From contig JASJAN010000008.1 of assembly GCA_030066985.1 (NCBI GenBank), forward strand, positions 1 to 64,000: 64,000 nucleotides of DNA. Direction: 5' to 3'. Every line of letters begins with the position of its first letter. The stretch's first letter is position 1. Of this stretch, positions 17,763-25,945 are shown one piece after another. Source of the stretch: Desulfobacterales bacterium (GTDB lineage Bacteria; Desulfobacterota; Desulfobacteria; Desulfobacterales; JAHEIW01). The position numbers and the translations under genes are program-made. The notes under the pieces were generated by a model. It was not told the origin of the DNA. It did no database searches and saw nothing but the letters and a program-made list of their open reading frames with translations.

Positions 17763-18581
17763 ATGGATGTTGAGCAATTAATTGCCAAGGGATATGAGCT
17801 GTTGACGGTTTTCGGCGTTAAGATTCTAGCGGCGCTGGCGGTGTTCATTATCGGTCGCTGGGTGGTCAAATATCTGAGGAGATTGACGCTCAGAGTCATG
17901 GAAAAACGCAACGTCGACCCCACCCTGACCAAATTTTTAACCAACCTGATTTATGTTGCCCTGCTGACATTTGTTATTGTGGCCGCCTTGGGCATGCTGG
18001 GAATTCAAACCACTTCTTTCATCGCGGTGCTGGGTGCTGCCGGTCTAGCGATTGGCCTCGCGTTGCAGGGCTCGCTGTCAAACTTTGCAGCCGGGGTGCT
18101 GATGATCATCTTTCGGCCGTTTAAGGTGGGCGATCTTATCGAAGGTGCTGGTGTTACCGGTGTGGTCGAAGAAATTCAAATCTTTACCACCCAGCTGGTC
18201 ACACCGGACAACAAGACCATTATCATTCCGAATGGCCAGATGACAGGCGATACCATTACCAACTTTACTGCCAAAGGCACCCGTCGCGCGGATATGGTGA
18301 TGGGCATTGGCTACGAAGATGATATCGACAAAGCACGTAATATCATTTTAGATGTGTTGTCGCAGGATGAACGGGTCCTCAAAGAGCCCGCCGTAAAAGT
18401 CGCTGTTTCTGAGCTGGCGGATAGCAGTGTTAACTTTACGGTCCGGCCCTGGGTGAAGGCTGGCGATTACTGGGGTGTAATTTTCGATGCCAACGAAACC
18501 ATTAAGAAGCGCTTTGATGCCGAGGGCATCAGCATTCCCTATCCACAGCAGGATATTCACGTTTATGAGCACAAAGATTAA
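17763..18581 (+). CDS. mscS: Small-conductance mechanosensitive channel (MscS family)
   Basis: A 272-residue protein, close to the length of E. coli MscS. Three membrane helices occupy about the first 100 residues; the pore helix GAAGLAIGLALQGSLSNFAAGVLMIIFRPF has the alanine/glycine pattern of TM3. The cytoplasmic beta domain follows (VGDLIEGAGVTGVVEEIQIFTTQL, PNGQMTGDTITNF). It releases solutes when membrane tension rises. AGGAGG lies 6 bases before the ATG. It converges with the OmpA-family gene; an inverted repeat at 18617-18714 lies between them. Confidence 0.92.
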   Translation: MDVEQLIAKGYELLTVFGVKILAALAVFIIGRWVVKYLRRLTLRVMEKRNVDPTLTKFLTNLIYVALLTFVIVAALGMLGIQTTSFIAVLGAAGLAIGLALQGSLSNFAAGVLMIIFRPFKVGDLIEGAGVTGVVEEIQIFTTQLVTPDNKTIIIPNGQMTGDTITNFTAKGTRRADMVMGIGYEDDIDKARNIILDVLSQDERVLKEPAVKVAVSELADSSVNFTVRPWVKAGDYWGVIFDANETIKKRFDAEGISIPYPQQDIHVYEHKD

Positions 18582-18616
18582 CACTCAGTTGATTTAACCG
18601 CATGACTTTTGCCAGT

Positions 18617-18714
18617 GCGCCGGCCTGTATAAACCCAAGCAGTAAGATCATTCACATCATCCAAGTGGAATGCTGTCGGGATCTGAAGATAAAATGCTTT
18701 ATATAGGCCGGCGC
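18617..18714. repeat. Inverted repeat between convergent genes
   Basis: Left arm 18617-18633 (GCGCCGGCCTGTATAAA) and right arm 18698-18714 are reverse complements at 16 of 17 positions, with a 64-base spacer. It may act as a bidirectional terminator or be a small mobile hairpin element; there is no T-run directly after either arm. Confidence 0.65.
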
Positions 18715-18782
18715 CTTAATCTATCAAACAAACCGGCTTGCAAAAGGTTTAGCGGTTCTTCTGAAACCTCTGAAGCCGCCCA

Positions 18783-20693
18783 TCACTGCCAGATCACCTT
18801 AAAGGTGACAGCACGATTAAAGGAGCGGTCCTGCCCATCTGTTTCACTTCGTAAAGGTTTTGTGTCGCCGACACCTCTGGCTATAAAATTTTCATTCTTC
18901 AGTCCGTTTGAAAGTAATACGGCCAGAACGGTACCAGCGCGTTGCTGACTGACCTGCAGATTGAATTCATCCGTTCCGGTGCTATCCGAATGGCCGGTGA
19001 TCTTTACTTGATAGCCCCCTTTCAGCGCCTTGGTCATCGCATCCAGTTTTTTCAACTGAATAATCAAGTTGTTGATTTTATTCTGCTGGCCGGGGACGAA
19101 GTTTTCGCTTCCATGCAGAAAAAATAAAACCTGCTGCTCAATTTGGTTCTTGATATCGTTTAAACGCTCGGCGTCCACATTGATGAGCTGATCATGCTGA
19201 AAATTGGAGATGGCGGGTATGGTGTTGACCTTTTGTTGCGCCTCCAGCAGCCATTGCTGCTTGGCGCTGCCGCGGGCGTGCAGGGTATTTCCTTCCAGCT
19301 CAAGATTTACTGTTTGTGGTGGTTGCAGATGGGTATCAATGTCGATCAGTTGGGAAACATCAAATGCGGCTATCCAGGCGACGGCGGAGACCTGTCGGCG
19401 GCTGGTTTCGATCCAGTCATGCAGCGCAGCCCCCTTGGCGTACAGGATGCCACCTTTAAAATCCAGGCTGACGGTTGCCGGCGGGTTAAGGGCCGTCTGC
19501 AAGCGTTGATGCGCATATTCAGGGTCGAGAGAATAATAGGGCTCCCAGTGAAACTGGACCTGTTTTGGTTGCTGATTTGCAGCATCCATTTCGACTGCGG
19601 GATCCGGTGCCAGCGGATCTTTAAGCCCGTAAATATGGTGTCGGCCGTCTTTGTGGATGACATTCGTGATGACGATCCCCGGCCGATCGCGCAACCCGGA
19701 TAAATACTGTGACCAGCGGCGTTGCCCTTGGTAGCGGGACAGCATCCAGCCCCCCAGCAATATCAGTATAAGGGCGACGACCGCCCACAGCAGATACGAT
19801 GGTTTTTGTTTATCTTTTTTAAACTGAGCTGATAGACAGTCTTCAAGAATATAGCGTGTTTCTTCAAATGGCGCCGGGTCTCCATCAAACGACACCAATG
19901 CTTCACGGTGCCTGAAATGAATTTCCTCCAGGGCATCCCTTAAAAAATTTTGAAGGTCTACCGGTGGATTGCCGCGAATCACAGCCGCTAAAAACGCATG
20001 CGGCCCGTGTTCGATCCAAACACTGCGCTCGCCGACGCGCAGTGTTTCAAGAGGTTCATCCGCGGGGCCGCCAAATGAATCCTGGACAAAATCCTTGATG
20101 GCGGTCAGCATGCTGGAGACCAGATCCGGGTCGTCGGCGATCACCGTCTTGGTGGCGACTTGATGAAGCACCAGGCCGGTTTCCCGATGGATGAGAAATA
20201 CCTGTTCGACCTGATAGATCAATGTGTGCAGTAACACCACCTCGGCAAAAGATTTCTGAGTCCTGAGCGCCTCGAGTCGCCATTTGAGTCCATTGATGGA
20301 TACGCTGTGTTCAAGGATCTGGTTAAAACTCTGCACCATCCCTTGAATGGCGGACGCGATGGCTCTGCGGATGGCCGGGCCCATAACCGGAAAAAGTGCA
20401 TCGACCAGCGCCTTGCGGTCTCTTTTGATGGAAGATTTGATCGTCTTTTCGGTGATGGGTTCCAAAGCCATTTCAATCTTTTTATCGCGCTGCGAGCGTA
20501 TAGAAATGGCTTCCGGCAAAACACGGCTGACGTCTTTGGCATGCAAATCGGGTGTGTCCAGGCGTCGTTGCAATTCATCCAGCTGCGCCTGAATGGGCTT
20601 AAGCAGAAGTTCACGCAGTTCGTCTAAGGCTTCCTCGGGCGTCTGGGAGCCCTCAGCCGCTTTTCCGCCCTGCTCGTCGCTTGAATCGCTCAT
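18783..20693 (-). CDS. Membrane-spanning OmpA-family protein with cytoplasmic N-domain
   Basis: I start at the ATG at 20693 (MSDSSDEQ), 4 bases after the stop of the coiled-coil gene; 636 residues. About 298 N-terminal residues are cytoplasmic: helical at first, then a segment (VEQVFLIHRETGLVLHQV ... SVWIEHGPHAFLAAVIRG) resembling a roadblock/longin-type domain. One membrane helix follows (YLLWAVVALILILLGGWML, about 300-318). Outside are two similar BON-like repeats (PPATVSLDFKGGILYAKGAA and PPQTVNLELEGNTLHARGSA) and a C-terminal OmpA peptidoglycan-binding domain (ITGHSDSTGTDEFNLQVSQQRA). It could link peptidoglycan to a cytoplasmic switch, probably the GTPase gene divergently transcribed nearby. 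Confidence 0.75.
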   Translation of the reverse strand: MSDSSDEQGGKAAEGSQTPEEALDELRELLLKPIQAQLDELQRRLDTPDLHAKDVSRVLPEAISIRSQRDKKIEMALEPITEKTIKSSIKRDRKALVDALFPVMGPAIRRAIASAIQGMVQSFNQILEHSVSINGLKWRLEALRTQKSFAEVVLLHTLIYQVEQVFLIHRETGLVLHQVATKTVIADDPDLVSSMLTAIKDFVQDSFGGPADEPLETLRVGERSVWIEHGPHAFLAAVIRGNPPVDLQNFLRDALEEIHFRHREALVSFDGDPAPFEETRYILEDCLSAQFKKDKQKPSYLLWAVVALILILLGGWMLSRYQGQRRWSQYLSGLRDRPGIVITNVIHKDGRHHIYGLKDPLAPDPAVEMDAANQQPKQVQFHWEPYYSLDPEYAHQRLQTALNPPATVSLDFKGGILYAKGAALHDWIETSRRQVSAVAWIAAFDVSQLIDIDTHLQPPQTVNLELEGNTLHARGSAKQQWLLEAQQKVNTIPAISNFQHDQLINVDAERLNDIKNQIEQQVLFFLHGSENFVPGQQNKINNLIIQLKKLDAMTKALKGGYQVKITGHSDSTGTDEFNLQVSQQRAGTVLAVLLSNGLKNENFIARGVGDTKPLRSETDGQDRSFNRAVTFKVIWQ

Positions 20694-20697
20694 GCTT

Positions 20698-21330
20698 CTA
20701 ATCATCCGTTGCCGGGTCAAATTTCGCGGCCAATTCATTGGATGTGCGCACAGCCAATTCCATCAGCAGTTCAGATAGGGTTGTGCGTGCCACTTTATCT
20801 TCATTGAGCTCATTGTAGGCCCGCTTAAGCGCTTGGGCAGCTTCATCTTGCTTTTGAGAGATCTCATTGGATAAATCTTTGGATGCGTCTAGTAGACGCT
20901 GCCTCAGGTCACGGGTGTCTGTGCTCTGTTTTTCTTCCAGCTGTTCAATATTTTTTGATAGCGTTCGCGTTGAATCCTTAAACTCTTTGGATAATTTTTT
21001 AGTGGATGCATCGCGCATGGACTGCTCATTTTTGAGGCGATCGCTGAACGCTTCAACCTCTTTTTTGATAAAGGCTTCGATTGAATCCAAGCGTTTATGG
21101 ATCGTGTCGCGCAATTCTGCATGCTTCTTGTGAAGGTCATCTTCCAAACGGGTGAACCTTTTGTCGTAATCCTGCATTTGGTTGCCAAAAATAATCTCTC
21201 TGATTTTGTCAACACTCTGGGCACCGGTAGTTTCCTGGGAGCCTTTCTGAGGACGGTTGCCCGCTGAGGATTCAGCAGAAGATTTATTCTTTGGAGATGA
21301 TGGGCTGGCTTTTCTCTTGGCCTTTGTCAC
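20698..21330 (-). CDS. Coiled-coil protein of the OmpA/GTPase locus
   Basis: A 210-residue hydrophilic protein. The first 40 residues are low-complexity (S, K, P, N). A compact motif, VDKIREIIFGNQMQDYDKRF, starts at about residue 41, then a long heptad-rich coiled coil runs to near residue 185. No signal peptide or membrane segment, so it is probably cytoplasmic. It is followed after 4 bases by the OmpA-family gene, so the two are surely co-expressed. The FGNQMxDYxxRF motif reads like a conserved docking segment, but I cannot name the family. Divergent from the Ras-like GTPase across a 367-base gap. Confidence 0.6.
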   Translation of the reverse strand: MTKAKRKASPSSPKNKSSAESSAGNRPQKGSQETTGAQSVDKIREIIFGNQMQDYDKRFTRLEDDLHKKHAELRDTIHKRLDSIEAFIKKEVEAFSDRLKNEQSMRDASTKKLSKEFKDSTRTLSKNIEQLEEKQSTDTRDLRQRLLDASKDLSNEISQKQDEAAQALKRAYNELNEDKVARTTLSELLMELAVRTSNELAAKFDPATDD

Positions 21331-21697
21331 CGGTCTACTCCTTTCATTTTAAATTAGAAGCCGTCATAAAAAACGACCATCAAACCGTGCTTCGGCGCTT
21401 TCGTTATTCTTTAAACGCCTTCTAATCCAGATTAACCTTGTTGCCATCTTGATGCCTGAATTGGTATACGACTTCACTTTTATGCCAAAGATTAAACTTT
21501 TTCAAGGAAATTTAACCTGTTGTGAAGTTTAGAATTATCTGCTATTGAAAAAAAATATGCAGGGTAGGTGAAAACACAGTTACAGAGTGTTGCGAGCGCC
21601 TGACTGGCTGTCAGCTCCAGGCACGCATTTGCAGCGCACATGCTTTCTGGTTGGTGGCACGAGTCAACGGATTTACTTTCATGTAACGGGTGGTTCA
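21331..21697. other. Divergent intergenic region upstream of the GTPase and coiled-coil genes
   Basis: A 367-base gap that must hold the promoters for both sides of the divergent module. A sigma70-like element for the plus strand is listed at 21520-21548. No gene is visible. Confidence 0.5.
21520..21548 (+). promoter_or_regulatory. Possible sigma70-type promoter of the GTPase/activator operon
   Basis: TTGTGA and TATTGA with a 17-base spacer; start about 145 bases before the GTPase ATG. Weak match to consensus. Confidence 0.3.
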
Positions 21698-22234
21698 ATG
21701 GCTTCAGTGAAGAAAAAAATTTGCTTGTTGGGATCATTTGCAGTGGGTAAAACCAGCCTGATCGAACGGTTTGTCTACGACCGCTTCGATGATAAGTATC
21801 TAACCACCATTGGTGTTAAAATCAGCCAAAAAGCGCTGCCGCCGATTCAAACACCCAACAGCAACCAGATGATCCAGCATACATTTTTGATCTGGGATAT
21901 TGCCGGCCTGGAAAAATTTGACAGCGTGGTAACCAACTACTTCCGCGGCGCAACCGGCGCCCTGATTGTTGCCGATTTGACCCGGGCGGAAACCATCGAA
22001 CACTTCGGCCAGATATACGAGCGGTTTTCCGCCATCAGCCCGGATGCAGCTGTGATCGTTTTGGGGAATAAGCTGGACATCTTTGAAGAAGATAAACGAA
22101 CATTGTCAGCCCTGAAAGCCAAAGCGGCGGAATACAAAACCGAATTGCTGTTGACCAGTGCCAAGACCGGTGAAGGGGTTGAGCAGGCTTTTATGAACCT
22201 GTCAAACAAAATAGGGTGCCGCGCTCATGAGTGA
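21698..22234 (+). CDS. Ras-like small GTPase
   Basis: I start at the ATG at 21698 ([12 protein letters not shown]), because the upstream extension of the frame has no family similarity; 178 residues, the size of a bare Ras/Rab G domain. Motifs: G1 [10 protein letters not shown]2 threonine in YLTTIGV, G3 [10 protein letters not shown]4 GNKLD, G5 TSAKTG. The position equivalent to Ras Gln61 (DTAGQE) is leucine (DIAGLE), which in Ras greatly slows hydrolysis. It overlaps the sigma54 activator gene by 8 bases, so the two are translationally coupled. It likely switches a process involving the neighbouring OmpA-family and coiled-coil proteins. Confidence 0.88.
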   Translation: MASVKKKICLLGSFAVGKTSLIERFVYDRFDDKYLTTIGVKISQKALPPIQTPNSNQMIQHTFLIWDIAGLEKFDSVVTNYFRGATGALIVADLTRAETIEHFGQIYERFSAISPDAAVIVLGNKLDIFEEDKRTLSALKAKAAEYKTELLLTSAKTGEGVEQAFMNLSNKIGCRAHE

Positions 22235-23597
22235 TGCCTTAAAACAACTGCTGACCTACAAAAATTTGGGAACTGTTGTCTTTAACGAACAGTTCAATAT
22301 CATCGAGATAGATACACTGGCAAAAGAATTATTCGTATTGATCGGGCTGCGCTTGAGCAAAGGTCATTTGCTCGATTTTTTCCCTGAATTGATCGGCAGT
22401 GAAGAATTTATCAAAACCATCATCCAGCAAAGAAAAAGCGATTTTCGATTGGATTTTGTCAACCGCTCCTTGGAAGGTGAAGATCCGGTCTTCTTTAATT
22501 TGCTAATTTTGCCGGACAAGCAAAAGAATCATGGACTTGTTGTAGTTGAAAACGTTACCGAGCAGGCACTCGCCGCCCAGGAGTTAAACCAGGATCGCTA
22601 TGAACTTTTTCTTTACAAACGCGATCCGGAGTTTCGCAAAAAATTTCTGAGCGAAAGTATTTTGGGCGACTCGGCATCCATTCAAGGCATCCGCGAAACG
22701 ATTCAAAAACTCAGCAAATTTCCCTCGGCAACGGTTTTGCTGATGGGGGAAACCGGATCCGGCAAAAATCTGGCAGCCCGCGTTCTGCACTATAGCTCGA
22801 TGTCTGCTGATGCGCCTTTTGTCGAAATTAACTGTGCTGCCTTACCGGAACATCTGATTGAATCAGAGCTTTTTGGCTACGAAAAAGGGGCCTTTACCCA
22901 TGCGGTCACCGCCAAGCGCGGATTATTGGAGGAGGCCCGGGGCGGTACACTGTTTTTAGATGAAATCGGTGAAATGCCGCTCAACATGCAAGCCAAATTG
23001 CTCAATGCGCTGGAAACCAAGCAATTCCGCCGTCTGGGCAGTACCAAATCCATTGAAGCCGACATTCGCATCATTGCAGCAACCAATCGCGATCTAAACA
23101 ATGAGGTCGAAGCAAAGCGGTTTCGAGAAGACCTCTTTTATCGCTTAAATGTCGTCTCCTTAACCATGCCACCCTTACGTGAACTGGGAGCAGATATCAT
23201 GATCATCGCCGAATATCTGCTGAAATTATTTAATGTTGAGTTCAAAAGGAACGTCAAAGGCTTTACCCAGGATGCGCGTCAACTTTTACTCAGTTACGCT
23301 TGGCCGGGTAATGTCCGCGAACTCAGCAACTGCCTGGAACGGGCCATGATATTTGCCGATCATGATACACTGGATGCTCATGAACTGGTGATCTCTGGAA
23401 CGCAAGCCCGACAATCGAACCAGCAGGCCCACCAGTGGACCGTTCCGCACGGGGGCATCGTATTGGAAGAGGTGGAACGGCAATTGATTTTGTCGGCCTT
23501 GGAGCAGTCGGGCCATAATAAAAGCAAGGCCGCCCGATTGCTGGGTTTGACCCGAGATACCCTGCGCTATCGACTGGACAAATATCAGCTCTCATAA
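22227..23597 (+). CDS. Sigma54-dependent transcriptional activator (bacterial enhancer-binding protein)
   Basis: A 456-residue protein. The N-terminal 135 residues look like a PAS-type sensor ([23 protein letters not shown] ... [17 protein letters not shown]) and there is no phosphorylation receiver domain. The AAA+ domain has Walker [22 protein letters not shown] in place of the usual GAFTGA loop that contacts sigma54, Walker [12 protein letters not shown] and the arginine region [12 protein letters not shown]. The C-terminus is a Fis-type helix-turn-helix ([20 protein letters not shown]). It is coupled to the GTPase gene. Candidate targets nearby are the -24/-12 promoters at 17008 and 23735. 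Confidence 0.92.
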   Translation: MSDALKQLLTYKNLGTVVFNEQFNIIEIDTLAKELFVLIGLRLSKGHLLDFFPELIGSEEFIKTIIQQRKSDFRLDFVNRSLEGEDPVFFNLLILPDKQKNHGLVVVENVTEQALAAQELNQDRYELFLYKRDPEFRKKFLSESILGDSASIQGIRETIQKLSKFPSATVLLMGETGSGKNLAARVLHYSSMSADAPFVEINCAALPEHLIESELFGYEKGAFTHAVTAKRGLLEEARGGTLFLDEIGEMPLNMQAKLLNALETKQFRRLGSTKSIEADIRIIAATNRDLNNEVEAKRFREDLFYRLNVVSLTMPPLRELGADIMIIAEYLLKLFNVEFKRNVKGFTQDARQLLLSYAWPGNVRELSNCLERAMIFADHDTLDAHELVISGTQARQSNQQAHQWTVPHGGIVLEEVERQLILSALEQSGHNKSKAARLLGLTRDTLRYRLDKYQLS

Positions 23598-23734
23598 TGG
23601 GGTTGCGGCAAATACCCCATCACTTTCAGCAATATCCCCCGCTTCAACCCTTTGCCGCTTCTGGCAGCAATCGCATATAAAAAAATATTAATTAATTACA
23701 ATATGTTATAAAACAGAGCATTTGCGGATCAGAA

Positions 23735-23750
23735 TGGCATGATACTTGTT
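23735..23750 (+). promoter_or_regulatory. Putative sigma54 (-24/-12) promoter
   Basis: TGGCATG-N4-TTGTT: the -24 block and spacing are right, but the -12 GC is GT, which lowers confidence. Start would be near 23761, 16 bases before the small ORF at 23777. C4/G4 words 95-140 bases upstream resemble those before the promoter at 17008. Confidence 0.4.
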
Positions 23751-23776
23751 TATGGTTATGTCCATGTGGAGCTGCT

Positions 23777-23929
23777 ATGAAACTGATTTGCCCAAAATGC
23801 GGAAAAGTTCAGGATGTTAACAAAGATGAGATGATGGGCCGGTATATTGTTTGTCGACACTGCCGTTATGCATTTAAATGGGAAAAAAATCTAAAGCGCT
23901 CAGATGCGGATAAACCGCATCCCATTTAG
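23777..23929 (+). CDS. Small zinc-ribbon protein (50 residues)
   Basis: A short gene beginning MKLICPKCGKVQDVNKDEMMG and containing two CxxC pairs, CPKC (residues 5-8) and CRHC (26-29), spaced as in MJ0042-type zinc fingers; the aromatic residues and a basic tail follow. GTGGAG lies 5 bases before the ATG. It has no other recognisable domain, so it may be a small metal-dependent adaptor or nucleic-acid binding protein. It is preceded by a sigma54-like promoter just after the sigma54 activator gene and converges with the aminotransferase, overlapping its end by 4 bases. Confidence 0.7.
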   Translation: MKLICPKCGKVQDVNKDEMMGRYIVCRHCRYAFKWEKNLKRSDADKPHPI

Positions 23930-25119
23930 CTTTCAATATATGCCTTAAATTTGGCGAGCCCCTCTTCGATCTCAGGTGTATCGATTCCTGAATAAGCCAG
24001 ACGGATGTATGCGTTTTTCTCACCCTCTAGTGGCCGGCCAAAATGTAAGCGCGAGCAGAACGATACACCCGTTGCGCTCAAAACATCTCTTCGGAATTCC
24101 TCATAATCACTAAAGCCTTTTTGCTGCATGGCAGCGGTGACATTTGGAAACAGGTAAAAAGTGGCATTTGGACGGAAGCAATGGATGCCGTCTATGGAAT
24201 TTAAGATGTCCACTGCGGTATCCCGCCTGTCTTTTAGCGTGTCGAGTATCTGTTGCGCTCCGGTTGGATCGCCGGTGAGCCCTTCAATAGCCCCATACTG
24301 AATAAAGTGATTCGGGCAGGATTCGTCATTGACATTTAGTTTGGCAATCACTTCGATAATCTCTTTGGGGCCGATGGTGGCGCCCAGACGCCAGCCGGTC
24401 ATGGCAAACTTTTTAGAGAAGGTATACAGGATAACGCTGCGTTCAGCCATATCCGGCAAAGATGCAAAAGAGGTACTTTTGCCTTCATAACGGATGTCAA
24501 AATAGGCTTCATCGCTTAACACAAAAAGATTATGTTCACGCACCAGCGCGGCCAGCGCTTCCATTTCTGCGATCGAACATTCTGCGCCGGTGGGATTCTG
24601 TAAGTCATTGAGAATCAGTAGCTTGGTTTTGGGTGTAATTTTTTGAGCGAGCGCATCGATATCGATTTCAAAGTTATCTTTGCCTTCAAGATAGCTGTAG
24701 GGAACAGCGACGCCACCGTTGAACTCGATCTGTGATTCATAGATAGGGTATCCAGGGTTGGGATAGAGGACTTCGTCGCCCGGATTCATAAGGGTCAGGA
24801 TAAATTTGCCGATCGTGGGTTTGCCGCCGGGCTGAATGGCGACATTTTCCATTGTGTAAGAAATCCCGCGCGAAGCACTGACGTCGGCTGCTAGAACTTC
24901 GCGCAACTGGGGTATTCCGGCATTGGGGCAGTAGCCGGTCTTGCCCTCTCGCATGGCTTTAATGGCGGCTTCCATTACATTGGCGGGCGTTAAAATATTC
25001 ATATCGCCCAGGTGAAAAGGATATACCTTGTTGCTTTCAGCTGCAAAGGCAGCCGCTTCGGCCGACACCGCAAAAGCGGTTTCGGTACCCAACCTTTGAA
25101 TACGTTTAGCGATCTTCAT
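23926..25119 (-). CDS. Pyridoxal-phosphate aminotransferase, class I/II (aspartate aminotransferase-like)
   Basis: I start at the ATG at 25119 (MKIAKRIQRL), with AGGA 8 bases upstream; 397 residues, typical for fold type I aminotransferases. It has GKTGYCPNAGIPQLREVL, the asparagine/proline motif LNDLQNPTGAE, the PLP-phosphate aspartate and tyrosine in VLSDEAYFDIRYEG, and the catalytic lysine in YTFSKKFAMTGWRLG. It transfers amino groups between amino acids and 2-oxo acids. It seems to be transcribed alone. The exact amino acid cannot be assigned. Confidence 0.88.
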   Translation of the reverse strand: MKIAKRIQRLGTETAFAVSAEAAAFAAESNKVYPFHLGDMNILTPANVMEAAIKAMREGKTGYCPNAGIPQLREVLAADVSASRGISYTMENVAIQPGGKPTIGKFILTLMNPGDEVLYPNPGYPIYESQIEFNGGVAVPYSYLEGKDNFEIDIDALAQKITPKTKLLILNDLQNPTGAECSIAEMEALAALVREHNLFVLSDEAYFDIRYEGKSTSFASLPDMAERSVILYTFSKKFAMTGWRLGATIGPKEIIEVIAKLNVNDESCPNHFIQYGAIEGLTGDPTGAQQILDTLKDRRDTAVDILNSIDGIHCFRPNATFYLFPNVTAAMQQKGFSDYEEFRRDVLSATGVSFCSRLHFGRPLEGEKNAYIRLAYSGIDTPEIEEGLAKFKAYIES

Positions 25120-25426
25120 AATCATTTTCCTATCTGAAAAAGGATGTGGATGGCATCCGGTTGAAATGATAGGCGTAACCATAGACCAAAAAGAAAAATT
25201 CTTCAACCCGTCAGATTTGCCGTGCCCAATGGACGGCATCCACAAAGAACCGCGGGCCAAAACCGCTGGTATTTTAGGTTGTTGACGGATAAACCGATCG
25301 ACTGCATAGGCCCGATCTCCAACTCGCAGCGATTATTTTTGATTCAAGTCCCGGATATGTTCGACCGATATTGTCTATAAGCTGTCGAAATTACATTATG
25401 ATCTAAAATTGCACAGGAAATACGCG

Positions 25427-25945
25427 ATGCTCAATACCCAGCTGTCTCATCAACCGATCTCAGTAATGACCGCGGTCAATTTTGGCCAGCTAAAGATCAC
25501 CCGAAATATTGCGGAAACATTGGTGGCCTTCTCGGTGGGTTCCGGTATGGCCATATCCATCTATGATCCGAAAGCCAAAGTCGGCGGGTTGCTGAATGTT
25601 GTCTTACCCGATTCGTCGATGATGTCACCGTTGAAAGCCCAATTCCAACCGTTTATGTTTGCCGATACCGGTCTGGGCGCCTTTTTGAATGGGCTCAATG
25701 ATATCGGGGCGCGAACTGAAAATTTAAAGGTGGTGCTGGCCGGTGGGGCACAGATCATGGACCAGACCGACGCATTTAATATCGGAAACAAAAATTTGCA
25801 GGCCGTCACCTCTTTCCTAAGGGAACGCAACTTGGCCATTCATTATGCGGATACCGGTGGGCTTTTTCTTAGAACACTGCGTTTGGATATGGGTAATGGA
25901 GATAGCCATATTCAAATTTTAGGTCAGACAGAGGTGACCGTATGA
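25427..25945 (+). CDS. CheD-like protein lacking the catalytic Cys/His (pseudo-deamidase)
   Basis: I start at the ATG at 25427, with AGGAAA 6 bases upstream; 172 residues. The pattern follows CheD, the chemoreceptor glutamine deamidase: AFSVGSGMAISIYDPKAKVGG, then VVLPDSS, ENLKVVLAGGAQIM, NIGNKNLQAVTSFLRERN and ADTGGLFLRTLRLDM. In active CheD the first block is LGSC and the second GG..H..LP; here the cysteine is glycine (VGSGM) and the histidine is asparagine (GGLLNVVLP), so deamidase activity is unlikely. It overlaps the HDOD gene by 4 bases (ATGA). No che genes are nearby. A binding or scaffolding role is inferred. Confidence 0.7.
   Translation: MLNTQLSHQPISVMTAVNFGQLKITRNIAETLVAFSVGSGMAISIYDPKAKVGGLLNVVLPDSSMMSPLKAQFQPFMFADTGLGAFLNGLNDIGARTENLKVVLAGGAQIMDQTDAFNIGNKNLQAVTSFLRERNLAIHYADTGGLFLRTLRLDMGNGDSHIQILGQTEVTV

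Noticed and set aside
21618-21632. Sigma54-like sequence AGGCACGCATTTGCA before the GTPase gene
   Set aside because: The distance between the GG and GC elements is one base short of the invariant spacing, which normally destroys activity.
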